This document shows, piece by piece, positions 1 to 7,919 of a stretch of 64,000 bases of DNA. The position numbers and the translations under genes are program-made. Below the pieces are notes generated by a model. It had not been told where the DNA came from. It saw only the letters and a list, made by a program, of their open reading frames with translations, and did not search any database. Origin of the DNA: Bacteroidales bacterium (GTDB taxonomy: Bacteria > Bacteroidota > Bacteroidia > Bacteroidales > UBA932). The DNA is taken from assembly GCA_020026275.1 (NCBI GenBank), contig JAHHQQ010000011.1, positions 1 to 64,000 on the forward strand. Reading direction: 5' to 3'. How positions within the stretch are numbered: position 1 is the first letter of the stretch; the number at the start of each line of letters is the position of its first letter.

Positions 1-83
1 TTTTGGAGCGTTCTTAACACTTGAGGACGCTAGCGGTCTGTCCGAGGCACAGTTGGCCTTGTACATTCCTTTCATTATTATAC
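1..83. other. Unassigned leader before the tRNA pair
   Basis: No gene or RNA family could be assigned here. If this were the spacer directly behind a 16S rRNA one might expect the 16S 3' end with its anti-Shine-Dalgarno stretch (CACCTCC), and it is absent from these bases. Short frames are open on both strands across the window edge but resemble no family. It may be the transcribed leader of the tRNA pair or the tail of something upstream. Confidence 0.3.
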
Positions 84-157
84 AGTCCTGTAGCTCAGTT
101 GGTTAGAGCACCACACTGATAATGTGGGGGTCTGCAGTTCAAGTCTGCACAGGACTA
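84..157 (+). tRNA. tRNA-Ile (GAT)
   Basis: The cloverleaf folds fully. The 7-bp acceptor stem pairs 84-90 with 150-156, the discriminator is A157, and the D arm is GCTC/GAGC. The anticodon stem is CCACA/TGTGG and the anticodon GAT is at 118-120. No CCA is encoded. In most bacteria this tRNA and tRNA-Ala sit in the 16S-23S spacer; here tRNA-Ala follows at once but no 23S rRNA does. Confidence 0.95.
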
Positions 158-163
158 CTGCTC

Positions 164-236
164 GGGGGTATAGCTCAGTTGGTAGAGCACCTGCTTTGCA
201 AGCAGGGGGTCAAGAGTTCGAATCTCTTTATCTCCA
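164..236 (+). tRNA. tRNA-Ala (TGC)
   Basis: The acceptor stem pairs 164-170 with 229-235 (two G-T wobbles) and the discriminator is A236. The anticodon stem CCTGC/GCAGG encloses anticodon TGC at 197-199. It lies six bases after tRNA-Ile and is presumably co-transcribed with it. A strong hairpin terminator begins 18 bases downstream, so the pair ends its transcript here. Confidence 0.95.
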
Positions 237-253
237 CAGGTTTTGAATTTTGT

Positions 254-291
254 ATAGGGATTGGGAATTTGCTTCCTGATCCCTATTTTTA
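254..291 (+). terminator. Rho-independent terminator after the tRNA pair
   Basis: The arms ATAGGGAT (254-261) and ATCCCTAT (279-286) are perfect complements. An inner GGAA/TTCC pairing extends the stem, and a T-rich tail follows. It separates the tRNA transcript from the flippase/dap operon. Confidence 0.8.
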
Positions 292-310
292 TTTTCTGGC
301 CCTTCTCTCT

Positions 311-340
311 TTTGCTGTAATTGTTTAAATTTGCTATTTG
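311..340 (+). promoter_or_regulatory. Candidate promoter for the flippase-dap operon
   Basis: TAAATTTG at 326-333 matches the Bacteroidales -7 consensus TAnnTTTG exactly but has no TTTG at the proper -33 spacing. Alternatively, TTTG at 311-314 lies 20 bases before TATTTG at 335-340. Either would start transcription just before the ATG at 356 and downstream of the tRNA terminator. Confidence 0.35.
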
Positions 341-355
341 AACAAAATATAGCTT

Positions 356-1891
356 ATGGCAAATATGAAGTCCTTGCTCAAGGATACTGCAATATATGGT
401 TTGAGCAGCATAATCGGGAGATTTCTCAATTATCTTCTGGTCCCACTTTACGCCTACACCCTCACTACGACTGGCCAATATGGCGTCATCACCAATCTTT
501 ATGCCTGGACCGGTCTTCTTCTGGTTATTTTGACGTATGGAATGGAAACCACTTTCTTCCGCTATGCCAACAAGCAGGGGGAAGATGTGCATATGGTCTA
601 TTCTACCATCTTGAGGACGGTTGCTTTCACTTCCACTTTGTTTGTTGCCTTGGTCATCATTTTCCTGAAACCGATATCTCAGTCTCTGGAATATGCTGAT
701 CATCCCTCTTATATTTGGGTGATGTCGATGACAGTGGCATTAGATGCTTTTCAGGCCATTCCATTCGTCTATCTTCGTCATGAGAAGAGACCGCTCAAGT
801 TCGCTTGTCTCAAATTGCTTTTCATAGGTCTGAGTATTGCCTTGAATCTTTGCTTCTATCTGCTTTTCCCATATCTGTACAGTAGAAATCCGGAACTGGT
901 AGGGAAATTCTATGATCCGAATGTCGGTCCGGGCTATGTTTTCTACATCAATCTGTTCTGCACCGCCACGGTCACTTTCTTCTTCGGAAAGGAATTGGAG
1001 GATTTCAAATTTGGCTTTGACTGGAAGCTTCTCAGGAGCATGTTGCAATATACTTGGCCGATGCTGTTGCTGGGAATTGCCGGCATCTTGAACCAGACTG
1101 CAGACAAGATTCTGTTCACTAAGATTTATCCGGGAGACAATGCTCAGGACCTGCTGGGTATCTATGGTGGTGCCGCCAAGATTGCGGCCATTATGGTTAT
1201 GATTACTCAGGCGTTTCGTTATGCTTATGAACCTTTTGTCTTTGGCAGTTCCAAGGAGAAAGACAGCAGACAGACTTATGCCAAGGGCATGAAATATTTC
1301 GTCATCTTCACCTTGCTTGCTTTCTTGGGTGTGATGGCTTATCTGGATGTGCTGAAATTCCTGGTGAAAGATACCTATTGGGAGGGACTTGAGGTGGTTC
1401 CAATTCTGATGATTGCTCAGATTCTTATGGGAATTTATTTCAATCTTTCTTTTTGGTACAAGCTGACTGACAAGACCATCTGGGGGGCCGTCTTTTCCGG
1501 AACAGGTTGTGTCGTACTTTTGGCCATCAATTTTTTATTTGTACCGAAGTTCAGCTATATGGCCTGCGCTTGGGCCGGAGTGGCCGGCTACGGAATCGCC
1601 ATGCTGATGTCCTATTTCGTCGGACAGAAATATTATCCGATCAGTTATCCGATTGGAGACATGTTCCGCTATGTGGTGCTGACCGTCGTCCTCTATGTGG
1701 CAATCCGCTGTTCCTCCCACTATCTGACGATTGTGCCGGAACTGGTAGTCAATACACTGCTGGTCGGCCTGTTCGTCATCTATGTCTTGAAGAAGGACCT
1801 GCCGCTGGCAGAGATTCCTGTTCTGGGAAAATTGGTCAGGATTCCGATTGTCGGCAAGATTTTCGGTACTGGAAAACAAATCAACAAATAG
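356..1891 (+). CDS. Polysaccharide flippase (Wzx/MATE-like, MOP superfamily)
   Basis: This 511-residue, highly hydrophobic protein has about 12-14 predicted membrane segments. Its N-terminus (LLKDTAIYGLSSIIGRFLNY) is typical of polysaccharide-biosynthesis membrane proteins that flip lipid-linked sugars across the inner membrane. There is a soluble loop around residues 180-200 and a short basic tail. It is the first gene of a tight run; the M20 gene begins three bases after its stop. No glycosyltransferases adjoin it, so the substrate (O-antigen-like, capsule or another lipid-linked precursor) cannot be inferred. An internal ATG at 365 is an alternative start. Family assignment is confident; substrate is unknown. 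Confidence 0.85.
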   Translation: MANMKSLLKDTAIYGLSSIIGRFLNYLLVPLYAYTLTTTGQYGVITNLYAWTGLLLVILTYGMETTFFRYANKQGEDVHMVYSTILRTVAFTSTLFVALVIIFLKPISQSLEYADHPSYIWVMSMTVALDAFQAIPFVYLRHEKRPLKFACLKLLFIGLSIALNLCFYLLFPYLYSRNPELVGKFYDPNVGPGYVFYINLFCTATVTFFFGKELEDFKFGFDWKLLRSMLQYTWPMLLLGIAGILNQTADKILFTKIYPGDNAQDLLGIYGGAAKIAAIMVMITQAFRYAYEPFVFGSSKEKDSRQTYAKGMKYFVIFTLLAFLGVMAYLDVLKFLVKDTYWEGLEVVPILMIAQILMGIYFNLSFWYKLTDKTIWGAVFSGTGCVVLLAINFLFVPKFSYMACAWAGVAGYGIAMLMSYFVGQKYYPISYPIGDMFRYVVLTVVLYVAIRCSSHYLTIVPELVVNTLLVGLFVIYVLKKDLPLAEIPVLGKLVRIPIVGKIFGTGKQINK

Positions 1892-1894
1892 TGT

Positions 1895-2932
1895 ATGCTG
1901 GATCTCAAGCTGTTTGAAGAAATATTGAAGATAGATTCCACTTCCGGAAAAGAAAGGGCGCTGGCCGAATTTCTTTCTGCCCGACTGGTGGAATATGCAG
2001 ATACGTATGCAGAAAAGGCAGGAAGACCGCAAAGATGCCGTCTGAGCCAACATGAAGTAGGAGATGGAACCTTGAACCTTCTGTTCTCCTGGGGCGCTCC
2101 TGAAGTGTTTTTCTGCACCCACATGGATACGGTGCCTCCATTCATCCCACCGACCTTCACCGAAGAGGAAGTGAGGGGACGTGGCAGCAATGATGCGAAG
2201 GGCCAGATCTTCTCCATGTTTTCAGCTTGTCTGGAACTGCTCGCCCAAGGTCGCGACAATTTCGGGCTGCTGCTGCTTTCCGGGGAGGAAACCGGTTCGT
2301 TCGGCGCCAAGGCCTATACCCGGGATTGTCCGGGGGGAGGATTGGTCATCGTGGGAGAACCGACCGACAACAAGATGGTGACCGCCAGCAAGGGAACCAA
2401 GTCTTTCCGGATTCGGATTCTGGGCAAAAGCTGTCATTCCGGTTATCCGGAACTGGGAGCCAGCGCCGTCGAGCGTTTCGTCGATTTCATGAATGCGCTC
2501 CGAAAATTGGAATTTCCTGTCGATCCGGTTACCGGTCCGACGACCTGCAATGTCGGTCAGCTGTCCAGCCCGAACGCTCAGAACATCCTGAGTCCGGAAC
2601 TGGATTTCAGACTGTATTTCAGAACGACTGCCGCCAGTGATCGCATGGTGCAGGAAACCATTGCGGCGATGGCCTGTGATTTCGTCCAGATCGAGGCGCT
2701 GGGAGGAGACGAACCGATGACTTATCATACCTTTGAGGGCATCCCTCAATGCGTGGTCGCTTTCGGAAGTGATGCTCCTAGACTTGAAAAGTTCCGGCAC
2801 CGTGCTTTATGTGGTCCCGGTTCAATCTTCACTGCCCATACGACGGGAGAGTTTGTACGAATCGCTGATTTGGAGATAGCGGTCAGATTATATGTCCAGA
2901 TGTGCATTTCCTATCTGGGAGAAGTTGAATAG
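1895..2932 (+). CDS. M20 metallopeptidase, probable succinyl-diaminopimelate desuccinylase (DapE candidate)
   Basis: This 345-residue member of the ArgE/DapE/ACY1 family would be a di-zinc deacylase. Metal and catalytic residues are visible: H76 and D78 in THMDTV, bridging D100 in GSNDAKG, the catalytic pair E131-E132 in SGEETG, E155 in VGEPTD, and a C-terminal AHTTGEF histidine. The dimerisation domain carries CHSGYPELG. Sequence alone does not separate DapE, ArgE and LysK. Its place between a flippase and lysC-dapB-dapA-dapD, with dapF downstream, makes removal of succinyl from N-succinyl-LL-diaminopimelate the most economical reading. It is slightly shorter than typical DapE (about 375 residues). 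Confidence 0.8.
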   Translation: MLDLKLFEEILKIDSTSGKERALAEFLSARLVEYADTYAEKAGRPQRCRLSQHEVGDGTLNLLFSWGAPEVFFCTHMDTVPPFIPPTFTEEEVRGRGSNDAKGQIFSMFSACLELLAQGRDNFGLLLLSGEETGSFGAKAYTRDCPGGGLVIVGEPTDNKMVTASKGTKSFRIRILGKSCHSGYPELGASAVERFVDFMNALRKLEFPVDPVTGPTTCNVGQLSSPNAQNILSPELDFRLYFRTTAASDRMVQETIAAMACDFVQIEALGGDEPMTYHTFEGIPQCVVAFGSDAPRLEKFRHRALCGPGSIFTAHTTGEFVRIADLEIAVRLYVQMCISYLGEVE

Positions 2933-2940
2933 AAAAGAAA

Positions 2941-4296
2941 ATGGAATTGAATATGATTGTAATGAAATTTGGAGGAACCTCCGTCCAGGATGCCGAAGCG
3001 ATAAGAAGGGTGGTTGAGATTGTCAGAGGCCGTTTGCCGGAGCATCCGGTGATGGTCGTTTCCGCCATGGCGAAAGTGACCCGGAAACTGACGCATCTCG
3101 CGGAAGAGGCGCAGGCGCGGCATACGGAACAGGTAGAAGTGGAGATGGAGGCGGTACGCAGCTTCCATGAAGCGGTAGTGAGGGAATTGCTGGAGGGAAA
3201 ACATTTGTCGCAGACGCTGGAGAGCGTGAAGGAAATCTGTGAGGACCTGCATGCCTTTGTCCGGGGAATCTGCCTGATTGGAGAATTGTCCCCTCGCAGC
3301 AGGGCGCGCATCCTTTCTGCCGGTGAACTGCTCTCGTCTCTCATCGTCTATGCCGTGATGAACCAGGAAGGAATCCGCTGTCATTGGGTAGATGCACGGA
3401 AGATGATTGTGACCGATGACAACTATATGAGCGCGAAGCCACTGCTGGACAAGACAGAACCGAAGGTGCTGGAGAGTATCAGACAGGCCGCTCAGGGAGC
3501 GGAAATGGTGCTTACGCAGGGTTTCATCGCTTCTGCTGCCAACGGTTTCACCTCTGTCCTCGGCTTTGAAGGTTCGGATTATACCGCCACACTGCTGGGC
3601 TGGGCGCTGGAGGCGGAAAGAGTGGAGATCTGGACCGATGTGGACGGTTTGAGGACAGCCGATCCGAGAACTGTCAGCAAGACGAAGAGGATTCACGAAA
3701 TCTCTTATGAGGTGGCGGCTGAGATGGCCTTTCTGGGAGCAAGGGTACTGCATCCGATGACTATCTATCCAGCTCGCAGCAAGAAGATTCCGATTTATGT
3801 GTTGAATTCTATGAATCCGACTTCCAAAGGGACTGCCGTGATGGAAGGAGAAATGGTGGAGGATGGCCCTAAGACCATTTCTTTCAAGAAGGAGATGGAT
3901 TATGTGGAGATTGGAATGAAAGGATTTGCGCGTCTGGAAGAGCTTTATGCTCATGTCTTTGGAATATTGAACCGATATAGGGTATCTACTTCTTTGATTG
4001 CCAGTTCAGAGTCTGGTTTGACCCTGACTTTGGAATCCGGACAATCAGGATGGCAGGAAGCCAGTGAGAAACTGTCTGAGACAACAGCATTTCTCGTAGA
4101 AAGAGGATTGGGACAGGTGTCGGTCATTGGCAAGAACATTCTCGGTTGTTGTGATGTGATAGATCATATCAGTGATGCAGCCAGTCATATCCGTATGTAT
4201 ACGGTTGGGGCGAGTCGCATGAGCATGAATATTGTTGTAGATAGCAATGAGGTGGACAGGATTGTCGGACAATTGCATTTGATTTTATTTGGGTAG
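2941..4296 (+). CDS. lysC: Aspartate kinase
   Basis: Monofunctional aspartokinase (451 residues), which phosphorylates aspartate at the entry to lysine/DAP, threonine and methionine synthesis. The N-terminal KFGGTSV motif (residues 9-15), the central GFEGSDYTATLLG substrate segment and the kinase core are all present. Tandem ACT domains follow from about residue 320 to the end, as in lysine-inhibited AK-III-type enzymes. There is no homoserine dehydrogenase fusion. The start could also be the ATG at 2953 (MIVMKFGG). Its placement in a DAP operon suggests it is the lysine-dedicated isozyme; lysine feedback is inferred from the ACT layout. Confidence 0.95.
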   Translation: MELNMIVMKFGGTSVQDAEAIRRVVEIVRGRLPEHPVMVVSAMAKVTRKLTHLAEEAQARHTEQVEVEMEAVRSFHEAVVRELLEGKHLSQTLESVKEICEDLHAFVRGICLIGELSPRSRARILSAGELLSSLIVYAVMNQEGIRCHWVDARKMIVTDDNYMSAKPLLDKTEPKVLESIRQAAQGAEMVLTQGFIASAANGFTSVLGFEGSDYTATLLGWALEAERVEIWTDVDGLRTADPRTVSKTKRIHEISYEVAAEMAFLGARVLHPMTIYPARSKKIPIYVLNSMNPTSKGTAVMEGEMVEDGPKTISFKKEMDYVEIGMKGFARLEELYAHVFGILNRYRVSTSLIASSESGLTLTLESGQSGWQEASEKLSETTAFLVERGLGQVSVIGKNILGCCDVIDHISDAASHIRMYTVGASRMSMNIVVDSNEVDRIVGQLHLILFG

Positions 4297-4301
4297 AGCG
4301 T

Positions 4302-4976
4302 ATGAAGATATTTATTTCAGGATATGGAAAGATGGGACAGATGATTGAGAAGATTTTGTTGTCCCGAAATATGGAGTGTGCAGGTCACACGAATGATGTC
4401 AGTTCAGTAGATCCTGTTCTGGCCCAAGAGTGTGTCTGTATTGATTTTACCACGCCTGATGCCTTCAAGGCCAATTATCTGTTCCTGGCGAACCGTTTCA
4501 AGGCGGTCGTGGTGGGAACAACCGGCTGGTATGACCTTCAGGAGGAGGTGTTTGAGGCATTCCGTCAGGCGGGCACGACGCTGATATGGGCTTCCAACTT
4601 TTCAATCGGGGTCAATGCGATGGCGGCTGCGGTAGAAAGAGTGGCTTCTCTTCTGGGAAAATCCTCTTCTTATACGCCATATCTGGTGGAAAAGCATCAC
4701 TGTCATAAACTTGATGCTCCCAGCGGCACAGCTAAAACGTTGGCTGTTGAGGTTGAGAAGGGCATGAAAGTGAAGCCAGAGATACTGTCGGTCCGGGCAG
4801 GCGAGATTCCAGGCATTCATACGGTCACTTTCGAAGGAACCTGCGATCGGATTACCATTGAGCACGAGGCGTTCTCCAGACAGGGATTCGCCGAAGGCGC
4901 AGTGGAGGCGGCTTTGATGACAGAGGAGCATCAGGGAATCTTCCAGTTCAAGGAATTGTTGTTCAGCCGTCAGTAG
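4302..4976 (+). CDS. dapB: 4-hydroxy-tetrahydrodipicolinate reductase
   Basis: DapB (224 residues) reduces the DapA product to tetrahydrodipicolinate with NAD(P)H. The nucleotide-binding start MKIFISGYGKMGQMI carries the family G-x-G-x-M-G pattern. The signature HHCHKLDAPSGTA (132-144) contains the catalytic histidine and lysine. Like other Bacteroidota forms it is short compared with the 270-residue enterobacterial enzyme, with the deletion in the N-terminal domain. It starts five bases after the lysC stop and is co-transcribed. Confidence 0.96.
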   Translation: MKIFISGYGKMGQMIEKILLSRNMECAGHTNDVSSVDPVLAQECVCIDFTTPDAFKANYLFLANRFKAVVVGTTGWYDLQEEVFEAFRQAGTTLIWASNFSIGVNAMAAAVERVASLLGKSSSYTPYLVEKHHCHKLDAPSGTAKTLAVEVEKGMKVKPEILSVRAGEIPGIHTVTFEGTCDRITIEHEAFSRQGFAEGAVEAALMTEEHQGIFQFKELLFSRQ

Positions 4977-5012
4977 AAGCTATGTCCGGCTGTCGGTAAA
5001 TAAAGAAGAGAA

Positions 5013-5888
5013 ATGATGAAAAGATTGATATTGAGAGGTTGCGGAACTGCATTGGTCACTCCCTTCAAGGAGGGGAATGTCGATTATGAAACTTACCGCG
5101 AGATGGTTTCCCGTCAGGTGGAGGCAGGTATAGATTTTCTGGTACCGCTCGGGTCGACGGCAGAAACTCCATGCCTGGAAGAGGACGAGAAAGTGGAACT
5201 GCTCAAATTGACCCGTGAGCTGTCCGCCGGCAAACCGGTACTGGTCGGCTGCGGCGCCAATTCCCTGAATGCGACCATCCGGAACATCCGTCTGCTGGAG
5301 CCTTATGGACCGGATGCATTTCTGGTGGTGGTCCCTTACTACAACAAGCCGACTCAGGAAGGAATGTACCAATATTTCAAGGCGGTTGCAGAATCTACGG
5401 ACAAACCGATCGTTCTCTACAATGTACCGGGACGTACGGGGGCGAACATCTTGCCGGAGACTGTGCTGCGCCTGGCACAGATCCCCAATATCATTGCCAT
5501 CAAGGAGGCATCTGGTGATGTCGGACAGATCTTTGAAATCCTCGCCGGCCGTCCAGACGGTTTCAGCGTGCTGAGCGGAAACGACGACCAGACCCTGGCA
5601 CTGATGGCAGGAGGAGCAGATGGAGTCATCAGCGTGGCATCCAATATCGCTCCTGTGCAGATGACCGGACTGGTCAATGCCATGATTTCGATGGATTACG
5701 GTCTGGCTTCCCGTTACAATGATGTGCTGGCACCGTTGTTCAAGGCTTGTTTTGTCGAAAGCAATCCGATTCCTGTCAAGGCAGGAATGAGCCTGCTGGG
5801 ATTCGGCTCCATGGAAATGAGACTTCCTCTGACACCGGCGTGTGAGGGAACCGTTTCCCTGATGAAGAAAGTGATCGGAGAATTGTAG
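5013..5888 (+). CDS. dapA: 4-hydroxy-tetrahydrodipicolinate synthase
   Basis: DapA (291 residues) condenses pyruvate with aspartate semialdehyde. It is a TIM barrel with the Schiff-base lysine K164 in AIKEAS and the catalytic tyrosine Y136 in YNVPGRT. The usual GTTGE loop reads GSTAE here (residues 47-51). This keeps the hydroxyls of the proton relay but replaces Thr by Ser and Gly by Ala. It sits between dapB and dapD. The 36-base gap after dapB is the largest within the dapB-dapD part and shows no promoter or terminator. Confidence 0.96.
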   Translation: MMKRLILRGCGTALVTPFKEGNVDYETYREMVSRQVEAGIDFLVPLGSTAETPCLEEDEKVELLKLTRELSAGKPVLVGCGANSLNATIRNIRLLEPYGPDAFLVVVPYYNKPTQEGMYQYFKAVAESTDKPIVLYNVPGRTGANILPETVLRLAQIPNIIAIKEASGDVGQIFEILAGRPDGFSVLSGNDDQTLALMAGGADGVISVASNIAPVQMTGLVNAMISMDYGLASRYNDVLAPLFKACFVESNPIPVKAGMSLLGFGSMEMRLPLTPACEGTVSLMKKVIGEL

Positions 5889-5911
5889 TTTAAGTAGAAC
5901 AAAATAGAAAG

Positions 5912-6667
5912 ATGTTGGAAAAATTCAATGAGATATGCCAGAAACTCGAATCTGGCGAACTGCGCGTAGCCCGCAAAGTGGACGGGGAGTGGAAAGTGTT
6001 CCCTGAAGTCAAAGAAGCCATTCTGGACGGTTTCCGTTACGGCCGTATCCAGGACTGCAGCGAAGGACAGTTCTGTTTCTTCGACAAGGATACCGTGCTC
6101 CCACGCACCTTCACTGCAAAAGACAAGGTGAGGCTCGTGCCCGGAGGAACGGCTGTCCGGAGAGGTGCCTATCTCGCCCCGTCAGTAGTCGTCATGCCAC
6201 CAGCCTATGTCAATATCGGAGCCTATGTGGACGAAGGGACAATGATTGATTCCCACGCTTTGGTCGGCTCCTGTGCGCAGGTCGGACGAGGCGTCCATCT
6301 GTCAGCGGCTTCCCAGTTGGGAGGGGTGCTCGAACCGATTGGCGCCCTGCCGGTTATCATCGAGGACAACGCCTTCATCGGAGGTAACTGCGGTATCTAC
6401 GAAGGAACCATCGTAAGCGAGGGGGCTGTCATCGGCAGCGGAGTCATCATCACTCGTTCCACACCGATCTATGACGCTGTCCGCAAATGCTATATCCGCT
6501 CAGACGACCAGGGCCGAATGGTCGTACCGCCGAGAGCGGTCGTTGTCCCAGGCAGCCGTCCGCTTCCGGGAAATGAAGAAGGCATCCAGATCAATCTGCC
6601 TGTCATCATCAAATATCGTGATGAAAAGACAGCGGCCTCCGTCGCATTGGAAGATATTTTACGTTAG
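5912..6667 (+). CDS. dapD: Tetrahydrodipicolinate N-succinyltransferase
   Basis: DapD (251 residues) transfers succinyl from succinyl-CoA to tetrahydrodipicolinate, committing flux to the succinylase branch. It has an N-terminal alpha domain and then a left-handed parallel beta-helix of hexapeptide repeats, visible as the VNIGAYVDEGTMIDSHALVG and IEDNAFIGGNCGIYEG blocks. Many Bacteroidales instead use LL-DAP aminotransferase (DapL) or DAP dehydrogenase. A dapD beside an M20 deacylase and an aminotransferase therefore argues that this organism runs the succinyl pathway. Confidence 0.93.
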   Translation: MLEKFNEICQKLESGELRVARKVDGEWKVFPEVKEAILDGFRYGRIQDCSEGQFCFFDKDTVLPRTFTAKDKVRLVPGGTAVRRGAYLAPSVVVMPPAYVNIGAYVDEGTMIDSHALVGSCAQVGRGVHLSAASQLGGVLEPIGALPVIIEDNAFIGGNCGIYEGTIVSEGAVIGSGVIITRSTPIYDAVRKCYIRSDDQGRMVVPPRAVVVPGSRPLPGNEEGIQINLPVIIKYRDEKTAASVALEDILR

Positions 6668-6672
6668 GCGGT

Positions 6673-7881
6673 ATGGAAGACAGGAATCAGCAGAATCGGT
6701 ATCTGCAGTTCTTTTCGGAAGACACGGCTTCGTTCATGAGATCCCCCGTAAGGGAAATCTTCAAGAAAGTGGATTTGAACCAGATCTATTCATTTGCCGG
6801 AGGCTATCCTTCGGCAGAGACCTTCCCGATGGCCGACATGGCCGGATTGTCCGCTGAAGTGGTCCGGAAATACGGCGCCCAGGCTTTCCAGTATGGCGCG
6901 ACCCAGGGAGCGGAACCGCTGAGAAAGGCGTTGTCAGACCGTTATGACGTGCCTCTGGAGCGGATACAGATCACCACCTCCTCCCAGCAGGGAATCGATG
7001 TCTGTGCAAGGGTGATGGTCGATCCGGGAGAAGTGGTGCTGACCTTGAACCCGACCTATCTGGGGGCACTCCAGTCCTTCCATTCCTATCGGGCAGATAT
7101 CCGTGGAGTGGAACATTCCAGTCAGCTGGAGGCCTTCCGGCACAATGTGGAGGAAGTGGTCGCAGAATGTCGCAGAGAAGGCAAGACCATCAAGTTCTTC
7201 TACATCATTCCCGATTTCCAGAATCCGACAGGAGAGACCATGACCGTGGAGGAACGGAAAATGCTGCTGAGCCTGGCGGAAGAACTGGATTTCCTGATTG
7301 TGGAGGATTCTCCCTACAAGGAGCTCCGCTACGAAGGAGAGACGCTTCCCAGCCTGTACAGCCTGGCGCCGGACCTGGTGATTCATTTGGGATCCTTCTC
7401 CAAGATATTTGCTCCGGGCTTCCGCTTGGGATGGATTTTTGCGCACCCAACCCTCTTGGACAATATCTATGTATGCAAACAGTCGCTGGACCTCTGTCCA
7501 CCTGTATTTGACCAGTATGTGACCGCAGAATTCCTGAGTTCGGGGCTGTTGGACAAGAATCTCGTCAAGAGCATTGCCCTCTATCGGAGAAAGAGAGACC
7601 TGCTGCTGGAGAGTTTGGAGAAATATATGCCGGGAGGCATCACCTGGACGCATCCGGAGGGAGGACTTTTCCTGTTCTTGACCCTGCCGGTACTGTTTGA
7701 TGCCGTCGCTTTCTATGAAAAGGCCCTTTCTGTCGGAGTCGCTTATGTGGCTGGCAACTTCTTCTTCACAGATGGCCGGGGACGGAATACGATGAGGATG
7801 AATTTCTCTTTTCTGCCGGAAGAGAAGATGGTGGCAGGAGTGCAGCTGCTGGCCCGTCTGCTGGAAGAAGAACTCCGATAG
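6673..7881 (+). CDS. PLP-dependent class I/II aminotransferase, probable succinyl-DAP aminotransferase (DapC candidate)
   Basis: Fold-type I aminotransferase of 402 residues. Visible features are the PLP lysine K244 in GSFSKIFAPGFRLGW, the FQNPTG motif in the cofactor site, the SQQGIDV phosphate-binding turn, and a C-terminal MRMNFSF arginine for the substrate carboxylate. The overall pattern is that of LysN/2-aminoadipate aminotransferases, not the ArgD-type enzymes that act as DapC in enterobacteria. It begins five bases after dapD and precedes dapF, exactly where the missing succinyl-DAP aminotransferase step is needed. Family is certain; the substrate is inferred from the operon. Confidence 0.8.
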   Translation: MEDRNQQNRYLQFFSEDTASFMRSPVREIFKKVDLNQIYSFAGGYPSAETFPMADMAGLSAEVVRKYGAQAFQYGATQGAEPLRKALSDRYDVPLERIQITTSSQQGIDVCARVMVDPGEVVLTLNPTYLGALQSFHSYRADIRGVEHSSQLEAFRHNVEEVVAECRREGKTIKFFYIIPDFQNPTGETMTVEERKMLLSLAEELDFLIVEDSPYKELRYEGETLPSLYSLAPDLVIHLGSFSKIFAPGFRLGWIFAHPTLLDNIYVCKQSLDLCPPVFDQYVTAEFLSSGLLDKNLVKSIALYRRKRDLLLESLEKYMPGGITWTHPEGGLFLFLTLPVLFDAVAFYEKALSVGVAYVAGNFFFTDGRGRNTMRMNFSFLPEEKMVAGVQLLARLLEEELR

Positions 7882-7919
7882 ACAACAGAGGCCGGTTTCA
7901 ATGTTAACAAGAAAGAAGA

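Noticed and set aside
1..83. 3' end of a 16S rRNA
   Set aside because: No anti-Shine-Dalgarno sequence or recognisable 16S 3' region is present in these bases.
5013..5888. GSTAE in place of GTTGE in DapA as a sign of lost activity
   Set aside because: The hydroxyl residues of the relay, the Schiff-base lysine and the catalytic tyrosine are all kept, and the operon context supports a working DapA.
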